This document shows positions 1-5,498 of a DNA stretch of 7,572 nt, piece after piece. Made by a program: the position numbers and the translations under genes. This DNA comes from SZUA-426 sp041666155. Lineage in GTDB: Bacteria > Spirochaetota > Spirochaetia > Treponematales > Breznakiellaceae. The DNA lies in the NCBI GenBank assembly GCA_041666155.1, contig JBAYHM010000225.1, positions 1 through 7,572 on the forward strand, given 5' to 3'. Under the pieces are notes generated by a model. That model worked only from the letters and a program-made list of their open reading frames with translations. It was not told where the DNA came from and made no database searches. The first letter of the stretch is position 1, and every line of letters begins with the position of its first letter.

Positions 1-16
1 AGTCCGCTGAGCGGAC

Positions 17-117
17 GACCGGAAGCCAAGTCCCCCTCTGGGCAAAAAGATAAGTCAACCTCGCCTAACGGCGAGGTTTTTTATTTCCAGGCGCCCGGAG
101 GGGGACTTGAACCGGTC
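17..117. repeat. Imperfect inverted repeat with tRNA-3'-end-like arms
   Basis: The left arm (17-43) and the reverse complement of the right arm (93-117) both begin GACCGG, differ over a few bases, then share AAGTCCCCCTC-Y-GGGC. The arms are not exact: AAGCC on the left corresponds to TTC on the right. Read on the minus strand, the right arm has TTCAAGT followed by CCCCC and CCGGGCGCC, which resembles a tRNA T-loop and acceptor end. The left arm resembles the same kind of end on the plus strand but lacks TTC. An intrinsic terminator lies between the arms. No complete tRNA can be folded on either strand. The arms could be degraded tRNA ends or attachment-site footprints, or a simple dyad; the tRNA link is inference. 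Confidence 0.5.
59..82 (+). terminator. Rho-independent terminator of an upstream unit
   Basis: A perfect 7-bp GC-rich stem (CCTCGCC at 59-65, GGCGAGG at 70-76) with a four-base TAAC loop is followed at once by six T residues (77-82). This is a textbook intrinsic terminator for plus-strand transcription entering from the left edge. One plus-strand frame is open from position 3 to a TAA at 51-53, five bases before the stem, so a protein gene could end there. A second perfect hairpin (2-7 with 11-16) lies at the very edge, so an RNA gene is equally possible. The visible sequence is too short to decide. Confidence 0.85.
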
Positions 118-400
118 AACATCCCGATTACGCCGCGTCGCAGAAGCGCGACACATTAATTCATATCGCCCGAACATCGACACGATAGCCATCGCAATAG
201 TGAAACGTACGGCGGCGGCGGCCCTAAAAACGTTAGGCGGGGAGAACGAGAGGGGCGAGAGAAACCGCCGAAACGACCGTCTTTCCGGCGTGTGAAAGCA
301 AAAATCATGGTTAGAGCGCGGGCGAACCGGAAGTTGATTACGAGTCAGTTTCAAAATAAAACGCAGGCCAAGAGGAAATAGTTGATTAACCTCCTAAATA

Positions 401-430
401 TTTCCAAAGAACTCTGGAAACGTTTATATT
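401..430 (+). promoter_or_regulatory. Candidate kinase promoter with a dyad
   Basis: TATATT at 425-430 is the best -10-like hexamer upstream of the kinase gene, about 48 bases before the ATG. At -35 spacing (18 bases) lies only a poor match, TTTCCA (401-406). That hexamer is also the left arm of a short dyad, TTTCCA-N8-TGGAAA (401-406 and 415-420), which would place a repressor or activator site over the promoter. Six-base arms can arise by chance, so both the promoter and the operator are tentative. Confidence 0.25.
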
Positions 431-466
431 CTCTTAACGGTATGCATGGTCATCCAGATACAGAAC

Positions 467-471
467 AGGAG
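467..471 (+). promoter_or_regulatory. Ribosome binding site of the sensor kinase
   Basis: AGGAG lies six bases upstream of the ATG at 478. This is a strong, well-spaced Shine-Dalgarno sequence and fixes the kinase start, which is also the first residue needed for an intact receiver domain. Confidence 0.85.
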
Positions 472-477
472 TAAAAA

Positions 478-2556
478 ATGAGCATCGATACCAAAAAAAG
501 TATTCTCCTCGTTGAAGACGAGATTCTTATCGGAATGTCGGAAAAATTGGCTCTGGAGCAATATGGATACAATGTCGTCACAGTCAATACCGGAGAAAAA
601 GCGATTGCGCTATTCAACAAACCAAATGATATAGACCTTATTCTGATGGACATCGATCTAGGGAAGGGAATCGACGGGACGGAAACCGCCTCTTTGATTC
701 TAAAAGAGCACGATATACCCATTTTATTTCTATCAAGCCATACAGAGCCTGATGTCGTAAACAAAACGGATAAAATAACTTCGTATGGCTATGTCGTAAA
801 AGATTCCAGCATTACCGTTCTTGACGCCTCCATAAAAATGGCGTTTAAGTTGCTGGAGCTAAATAAGAAAGTTATTGATAAAGAAGAAAAATACAGGGCT
901 ATCGTGGAGAATACCACTGATTACATCATGCGGTATGACAAGGAGTGTAAGCATCTTTTCGGCAACACCAGGGCAATAGTTTCGACGGGTTTAGCCCTTA
1001 ATGAGTATATTGGAAAAACCCATCGCGACCTTGGATTTCCGGAACATCTTTGCTCTCTCTGGGAAATGAATATCGAAAAAGTATTCACGACGGGTATTTC
1101 GCAAACAATGGAATTCGAAGTTAAACTAGGCAATCGAAATACGTTCCGAGAATTGCTTTTATCTCCTGAATTTAATACAGATGGAAGCGTTAACAGCGTA
1201 ATAGGCATTTCCCGAGATATCACTGAACGGAAAGAAAACGAGGCCTTACTTGTCGCGTCTGAAACTCGTTACAGGCGTCTCTTTGAATCCGCGCAAGACG
1301 GGATTCTAATTCTCGATGCCGACACCGGCATGATTATGGACGTAAATCCATTTTTAATTAAGATGCTGGGCTTTACGCATCAAGATTTCCTCGGTAAATC
1401 AATTCTGGACATTGGTTTCTGGAAAGATATATTCGCGAATACAATAAAATTCAGCGAACTGCAAATAAAAGAATACATCCGTTACGAAAATTTACCTTTG
1501 GAAACGGTAGACGGACAAAAAATAGATGTTGAATTTGTCAGCAACGTGTACCTAGTAAATAACAAGAAAGTCATTCAATGCAATATTAGAGACATCACGG
1601 AGCGAAAACACGCCGAACTAGTCGCCGCAAACAAGGTACTTGTTTTTCAGAATATCGAAAAGGACAAAAGAGCCGCCGAATTAGCAATCGCGAATAATGA
1701 GCTTGCTTTCCAGAATAGCGAAAAAGAAAAACGGGCCGCCGAGTTGGTTATCGCAAATAAGGAACTAGCTTTCCAGAACACCGAAAAGGACAAAAGAGCG
1801 GCTGAGCTGATTATCGCTAATAAAGAACTTATTTTCCAGAATAGCGAAAAGAAAAAACGAGCATCAGAACTAACCATTGCTGATAAGGAACTTGTTTTCC
1901 AGAATGACGAAAAAGAAAAGCGAACCGCCGAGTTAATTATCGCGAATAAACATATTGAACAAAACGAACTTATTCTAAAAGAAATTCATCACCGCATCAA
2001 GAATAACATGAACACAATCATCAGCATGCTTAATCTTCAGGCGAATAGGCTGAAAGATCCATCCGCGATTGATGCCCTTGCGGATGCGGGAAGTCGCGTT
2101 CAAAGTATGATGGTCTTATACAACAAATTATACCAGTCTGTGGATTTTCAAAAAATATCGATTAAGCAGTATCTTCCTTCTTTAGTCGATGAAGTTGTTG
2201 CCAACTTCCCGAATAGCTCAATAGTTAAAATTGAGAAACATATTGATGATTTTATTCTAAGCGCGAAAATATTGCAGCCGGTTGGAATAATCATTAATGA
2301 GTTACTAACTAATATAATGAAGTATGCTTTTGTTGGGAAAAGCGATGGATTGATCGTAGTATCCGCGGCGCTTATTGATAACCATGTTTCCATCACTGTT
2401 TCCGATAACGGAATTGGTATTCCTGAAGAAATAAATTTTGAGAATTCAATGGGTTTCGGGTTGCAGCTTGTTCAGGCCTTGACGCAACAACTGAATGGAA
2501 CCATGCGGGTTGTGCGAGGGAATGGAACAGAAATCATATTAGCGTTTGATATATGA
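478..2556 (+). CDS. Receiver-PAS-PAS-HisKA_2 sensor histidine kinase
   Basis: This is a 692-residue cytoplasmic two-component sensor kinase with no membrane segment or signal peptide. Residues 5-125 form a receiver domain: acidic pocket E13/D14, phosphoacceptor D58, hydroxyl position S86 and conserved K108 are all present. Two PAS domains follow (about 136-255 and 262-378), each ending in a D-I-T-E-R-K boundary. Residues 382-486 are five tandem 21-residue coiled-coil repeats. The kinase core has a HisKA_2 dimerisation box EIHHRIKNN, with H505 the likely phosphorylated histidine, then an HATPase domain with N box N607-N612, G1 box DNGIGIP (643-649) and G2 GFGLQLV (659-665). The ligand is not evident. 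There is no output domain or partner regulator in the window; phosphate may pass to the N-terminal receiver or to a distant regulator. The gene is AT-richer than its neighbours. Confidence 0.93.
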   Translation: MSIDTKKSILLVEDEILIGMSEKLALEQYGYNVVTVNTGEKAIALFNKPNDIDLILMDIDLGKGIDGTETASLILKEHDIPILFLSSHTEPDVVNKTDKITSYGYVVKDSSITVLDASIKMAFKLLELNKKVIDKEEKYRAIVENTTDYIMRYDKECKHLFGNTRAIVSTGLALNEYIGKTHRDLGFPEHLCSLWEMNIEKVFTTGISQTMEFEVKLGNRNTFRELLLSPEFNTDGSVNSVIGISRDITERKENEALLVASETRYRRLFESAQDGILILDADTGMIMDVNPFLIKMLGFTHQDFLGKSILDIGFWKDIFANTIKFSELQIKEYIRYENLPLETVDGQKIDVEFVSNVYLVNNKKVIQCNIRDITERKHAELVAANKVLVFQNIEKDKRAAELAIANNELAFQNSEKEKRAAELVIANKELAFQNTEKDKRAAELIIANKELIFQNSEKKKRASELTIADKELVFQNDEKEKRTAELIIANKHIEQNELILKEIHHRIKNNMNTIISMLNLQANRLKDPSAIDALADAGSRVQSMMVLYNKLYQSVDFQKISIKQYLPSLVDEVVANFPNSSIVKIEKHIDDFILSAKILQPVGIIINELLTNIMKYAFVGKSDGLIVVSAALIDNHVSITVSDNGIGIPEEINFENSMGFGLQLVQALTQQLNGTMRVVRGNGTEIILAFDI
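1621..1935 (+). repeat. Five tandem 63-base units coding a coiled coil
   Basis: Five in-frame 63-base units (starting 1621, 1684, 1747, 1810 and 1873) encode 21-residue repeats; a partial sixth unit leads into the kinase histidine box. Each unit carries the pattern ANKEL, then FQN, EK, K-R and AEL. Twenty-one residues equal three heptads, so each unit keeps helical phase and forms a signalling coiled coil between PAS and kinase. Units 2 and 3 share 17 of 21 residues, yet 9 of those 17 use different codons, so the repeat is old and held at protein level. Similar repeats are known from other PAS-linked bacterial signalling proteins. Confidence 0.9.
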
Positions 2557-2571
2557 GTTCTTCGTAAGCGT

Positions 2572-3819
2572 TTACCCTTTCTGATGCCCCGTAAGGCGCA
2601 AAGCGCCGATGACCTTTCCCGAGAAGAGCATAGCGATGCCGCCAAGGATGACGGTGCCCCCGAGAAGGAGCATCCAGCCCTGGAAAGCGGCTAACGTTCG
2701 GCCGAGAGCGTCAAGAAAAAATCCTGCCAAAAGAGGGCCGAGGGCGCCCAAACCCATGAGCACCGTGATATATACGCCGAAAATCATGCCCCGGTTCTTC
2801 GGCGTGGCGAAATCGGCAACTAGGGCGTCAATGACCGGCGTCGAGGCGGATTGAGAGGCACCCATGATGAAGTAAGAAAGTATGAGCAGGGACGCGGGAA
2901 GAAAGGCTAGGGAGATGATCCCTATTCCGTATGTAATGAGGAGGAGGAAGGCGAGCCGTTTCCGACCGAGTTTGTCGGAGAAGGCTCCCGCGAGAGGCTG
3001 AAAAAAGATGCCCGGTAGGTACATCACGAAGAGATACCAGGCGGTGTTTGTTTTGCCGCCGAATACTTCGCTCAAGTAAAAATCGGAAATATCAAGGATG
3101 CTCCACATCGCTAAATCGCGGCTACCAGCGACAAGGGAAATAAACGCGAGAAAACCCCAAAGCGGAAGCGAAAGACGTAAAAAGGAACGGGAAGCGACGG
3201 GCGCCGCGTCTTCTCTCATATCGGCAGAAGGCTGACTATGAGGTAATTCCGAGGTGTCCCGGATGCCGAGGAAGGCGGCCGCGCCGCAAATGAGACCGAG
3301 AAAGCCGAAAGTCAGGGAGATCGACTGCCAATCGAAACCGAGGCTCACCGAGAGGAAGCCTGTCGCCAATGGTCCGAATGCGAAACCGATTCCGGAGCCC
3401 ATGCCCGTAATGCCGAGCGCCCAGCCCTTTCTGTCCGGGAAAGTACGGGTGATGAACGCGTTCGCCACCGGATGATACACTCCGCCGCCGATCGCCGCTA
3501 ACATCCAGAGCGCGTACATAAAGACCGCGCCCGAAGGCGGCACGAAACGGAAGGCCAGAACGGCCAGAGCGTTGAGCGTCATGCCGAAGCCCAGGATGAG
3601 GCGAGCGGAAACCCGGTGGGAAAGGGCTCCGAACACGAGATTGCTCATCGCATAGACGATGAGATAGCTCGTCTTGAACGAAGTCACCGAACTGATTGAG
3701 GTGAAATGGAAATAGCGGGCGATATCGGCGTTGAGGGGACTGAGAAAAAGGCTGAGCGTATGGATCATGCCGTGGAGGACGCCGGTAATCGCAAGGCTGA
3801 TGAGGGAAGTTCTCCGCAT
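2572..3819 (-). CDS. MFS transporter, fosmidomycin-resistance-like
   Basis: This 415-residue inner-membrane protein has the hydrophobic pattern of a 12-helix major facilitator, two six-helix halves joined by a polar loop at about 187-212. The cytoplasmic loop between helices 8 and 9 carries a good motif A (GAFSDKLGRKR, 278-288); the loop between helices 2 and 3 has a degenerate copy (GALSHRVSAR, 64-73). The GVYHP motif (113-117), followed by a G-rich helix around 138-155, resembles the fosmidomycin-resistance type of exporter, but the substrate cannot be read from sequence; drug or metabolite efflux driven by protons is the family expectation. The ATG at 3819 gives a natural first helix but has no clear Shine-Dalgarno sequence. 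The gene ends 15 bases from the convergent kinase gene and is divergent from umuD. Confidence 0.88.
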   Translation of the reverse strand: MRRTSLISLAITGVLHGMIHTLSLFLSPLNADIARYFHFTSISSVTSFKTSYLIVYAMSNLVFGALSHRVSARLILGFGMTLNALAVLAFRFVPPSGAVFMYALWMLAAIGGGVYHPVANAFITRTFPDRKGWALGITGMGSGIGFAFGPLATGFLSVSLGFDWQSISLTFGFLGLICGAAAFLGIRDTSELPHSQPSADMREDAAPVASRSFLRLSLPLWGFLAFISLVAGSRDLAMWSILDISDFYLSEVFGGKTNTAWYLFVMYLPGIFFQPLAGAFSDKLGRKRLAFLLLITYGIGIISLAFLPASLLILSYFIMGASQSASTPVIDALVADFATPKNRGMIFGVYITVLMGLGALGPLLAGFFLDALGRTLAAFQGWMLLLGGTVILGGIAMLFSGKVIGALRLTGHQKG

Positions 3820-3827
3820 ACACCATA

Positions 3828-3854
3828 CTTATAAGCAACGGGCATAAAAGTCAA
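3828..3854 (-). promoter_or_regulatory. Candidate promoter of the MFS gene
   Basis: On the minus strand TTGACT (3854-3849) is followed after 15 bases by TATAAG (3833-3828). Both hexamers match the sigma-70 consensus well (5 of 6 each), though the spacing is two bases short of ideal. Transcription would start near 3821, within two or three bases of the ATG at 3819, so the mRNA would have almost no leader. This fits the absence of a clear ribosome binding site. Confidence 0.45.
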
Positions 3855-3880
3855 ATCCGCCTAGAAATTTTTCACCGGAC

Positions 3881-3909
3881 TTGCGTTTATTACCACACGC
3901 TTGTATAGT
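3881..3909 (+). promoter_or_regulatory. Candidate promoter of umuDC
   Basis: TTGCGT (3881-3886) and TATAGT (3904-3909) are separated by an ideal 17 bases; the -10 matches consensus at 5 of 6, the -35 at 3 of 6. The start of transcription would fall at about 3915-3917, on the A of the umuD ATG (3916), giving a leaderless mRNA. A short dyad, GCGT-N10-ACGC (3883-3886 and 3897-3900), spans the spacer and could be an operator, but is weak. I see no E. coli-type (CTGT-N8-ACAG) or Gram-positive-type (GAAC-N4-GTTC) LexA box in the 96-base spacer. Confidence 0.5.
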
Positions 3910-3915
3910 ATATTT

Positions 3916-4266
3916 ATGGAAACAGGATTCCCCTCCCCGGCCCAAGGCTACGAGGAAAAACCGCTCGATTTGACAACCCTGCTTATAAAAAAACCTTCTT
4001 CCACGTATTTGATGGAGATGAGCGGACGCGCTTTGGAATCCGTCGGGATATATAGCCATGATTTGCTCATCGTGGACCGGTCGGGAAACCCGAAGCCCGA
4101 TTCCGTCGTCGTCGCCGAATACCAAGGAGAATTCGTCTGCCGCGTCTTTAAAAAAGGGCTCGGCGGGGATTATCGGCTGGTGGGGAGCGGCGTTCCCTTG
4201 ATTGAGATGAGCGAGGACGTCCGGATCATCGCTACCGTCCCTTACAGCATCCGGCGCCTGCCGTGA
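3916..4266 (+). CDS. umuD: UmuD'-like Pol V subunit, protease-dead
   Basis: This 116-residue protein aligns without gaps to the mature part of E. coli UmuD from GFPSPA to beyond GEF, at a constant offset of 21 residues. UmuD normally self-cleaves at Cys24-Gly25 when stimulated by RecA-ssDNA, giving UmuD', which activates UmuC. Here the protein starts MET-GFPSPA, so the cleaved arm is absent. An in-frame stop at 3862-3864 and no ATG or GTG after it exclude a longer normal start; only a TTG at 3901 would add five residues, without a cleavage site. The catalytic SGDSM is SGRAL, putting Ala39 at Ser60, and Arg76 is at Lys97. It is therefore probably a constitutive, non-proteolytic UmuD'. The gene overlaps umuC by four bases. 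No Shine-Dalgarno sequence precedes the ATG. Confidence 0.88.
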   Translation: METGFPSPAQGYEEKPLDLTTLLIKKPSSTYLMEMSGRALESVGIYSHDLLIVDRSGNPKPDSVVVAEYQGEFVCRVFKKGLGGDYRLVGSGVPLIEMSEDVRIIATVPYSIRRLP

Positions 4267-5498
4267 TCCTCCACATCGACTGCAACAGCTTCTACGCCTC
4301 CTGCGAACAGGCCTTCCGCCCGAACCTCCGGGGAAAACCCGTCGTCGTCCTATCGAACAACGACGGCATCATCGTCGCGCTGAATAAGGAAGCGAAGGCG
4401 ATGGGCGTCAAACGCGGCGATGCTTATTTTCAAGTCAAGGATGCGATAGCCGAACACGGCGGAGAGGTATGCTCGTCCAACTACACGCTGTACGCGGATA
4501 TGAGCCGGCGGATACATGAAATCCTCGTCGCCTTATGCCCGGCCGTCGAACCGTATTCCATCGATGAATCGTTCCTGTTCTTTCCTCCGATGCAACGGAT
4601 CGCGGAGACGGCCGGTTCGATTAAACACGCGATAGAGGAATCCACGGGGATCCCGGTGAGTATCGGCATAGCCCCGACCAAGGTGCTCGCGAAAATCGCC
4701 AACAAGCTGGCCAAAAAAGGCAACGGTATACTCGATATCACGGAGATCGATATCGACCGGACGCTGAAGGGGTACCCCGTTGAGGATGTCTGGGGGATCG
4801 GCTACCGGACCACGGCGTTCCTCGCGGATAAAGGGGTCAAAACGGCGTTCGACCTCAAGCGCTACCCGCCGCACGCGGCGAAAAAAGACCTCACGATCAA
4901 GGGGTATTACATCGTCCAGGAATTGAACGGTATATCGATGATCGATCGTATAGAGGTGAAAGCCAAAAAGAACATCATAGCCTCCCGCAGTTTTTCCCAT
5001 TTGGTGACTTCCCTGCCGGAGCTTGAGGAAGCCGCCGCGGACTATTGCCTGGAAGCGGTGCTCAAAATGCGCAAGCAGCGGAGCGCGGCGAAATCGATAG
5101 GAGTCGCGCTGATGACGAACCGTTTCCGGAACGACTTACCCCAGGCGTACGACAATATCGCTTATACGCTTGATCCTCCTTCCTCTTTTGCCCCCGACCT
5201 TGTGCGCCTGGCGTTGAAAGGAGTGAATGCGGCCTACCTTCCCGGCTACAAGTATCAAAAGGTGATGATTTTTTTGTCGTCCCTTGTTCCTGAAAATTGC
5301 CTGCAGCATGACTTCTTCGCGGAAGACAAAAGCAAAGAACGTTCGCTCATGGAATGCTTTGATAAGATCAACTCCAAGTACGGGTCGCACACGCTTTTCA
5401 TCGGAGCGCAGGGCATCGCAAAGACCTGGTCGATGAAGCGGGACTTTCTATCCCCGAACTATACGACTTCCTGGGCCGATATTCCGAAGGTAAAGTAG
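4263..5498 (+). CDS. umuC: Y-family translesion DNA polymerase, UmuC-like
   Basis: This 411-residue protein is close in length to E. coli UmuC (422). It is expected to be the catalytic subunit of a Pol V-type polymerase that copies past damaged bases with UmuD'. Catalytic D6 lies in DCNSFYASCE, with Y11 at the steric-gate position; D101 and E102 lie in YSIDES, the same numbers as in E. coli. VWGIGYRT (about 177-184) is the helix-hairpin-helix region. QHDFF (348-352) occupies the place of the E. coli clamp-binding QLNLF. The C-terminus ends SPNYTTSWADIPKVK, matching the family end. The GTG start overlaps the umuD stop as GTGA and has no clear Shine-Dalgarno sequence, so translation is probably coupled. 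All key residues are intact, in contrast to its UmuD partner. It ends directly against a convergent permease gene. Confidence 0.95.
   Translation: MILHIDCNSFYASCEQAFRPNLRGKPVVVLSNNDGIIVALNKEAKAMGVKRGDAYFQVKDAIAEHGGEVCSSNYTLYADMSRRIHEILVALCPAVEPYSIDESFLFFPPMQRIAETAGSIKHAIEESTGIPVSIGIAPTKVLAKIANKLAKKGNGILDITEIDIDRTLKGYPVEDVWGIGYRTTAFLADKGVKTAFDLKRYPPHAAKKDLTIKGYYIVQELNGISMIDRIEVKAKKNIIASRSFSHLVTSLPELEEAAADYCLEAVLKMRKQRSAAKSIGVALMTNRFRNDLPQAYDNIAYTLDPPSSFAPDLVRLALKGVNAAYLPGYKYQKVMIFLSSLVPENCLQHDFFAEDKSKERSLMECFDKINSKYGSHTLFIGAQGIAKTWSMKRDFLSPNYTTSWADIPKVK

Larger units (their letters stand above)
83..477. other. Intergenic region without a supported gene
   Basis: About 395 bases separate the terminator from the kinase start. 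The left two thirds are GC-rich, with a GCGGCGGCGG run near 211 and a purine-rich tract at about 239-262; the last 120 bases are AT-rich. Short open frames exist on both strands but have no ribosome binding site, no recognisable protein and strongly biased composition, so I do not call them. A small hairpin (GTCGC/GCGAC on the minus strand) lies near 137-152. Fragments resemble tRNA parts, such as GGTTAGAGCGC at 310-320, but no anticodon stem forms around them. The right end holds the kinase promoter region. Confidence 0.6.

Noticed and set aside
86..175. A complete tRNA gene on the minus strand ending near 91
   Set aside because: The T-loop-like TTCAAGT and acceptor-like end are present, but the T-stem (ACCGG against CCCCC) and the anticodon stem do not pair, and no matching 5' acceptor strand is found upstream.
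55..354. Open frames on both strands of 55-354 (99 residues minus, 62 residues plus)
   Set aside because: They have no ribosome binding site and arginine-rich, low-complexity products. The minus frame also covers the terminator. The apparent peptide around GGGLEP is the usual artefact of translating tRNA-like sequence.
305..372. A degraded tRNA on the plus strand starting from the D-arm-like GGTTAGAGCGC at 310
   Set aside because: The following bases form no anticodon stem, and the TTTCAAAAT near 350 lacks a T-stem. The match to a D-arm is probably chance.
1621..1935. The 63-base repeats as a CRISPR array or mobile repeat
   Set aside because: The units are contiguous, in frame, codon-diverged and encode a continuous coiled coil within a kinase; there are no spacers.
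3236..3838. 200-residue minus-strand frame overlapping the MFS gene
   Set aside because: It is a shifted-frame shadow of the MFS gene, rich in Arg, Pro and His, with no membrane or domain pattern. The MFS frame has a clear 12-helix protein.
3901..3915. TTG start at 3901 for umuD, adding five residues
   Set aside because: The bases fall inside the best -10 element, no Shine-Dalgarno sequence precedes them, and the extra residues do not resemble the UmuD arm or supply a cleavage site.
4533..5000. 155-residue minus-strand frame antisense to umuC
   Set aside because: It is the antisense shadow of a conserved polymerase gene; the product is Arg/Asp-rich with no recognisable motif or ribosome binding site.
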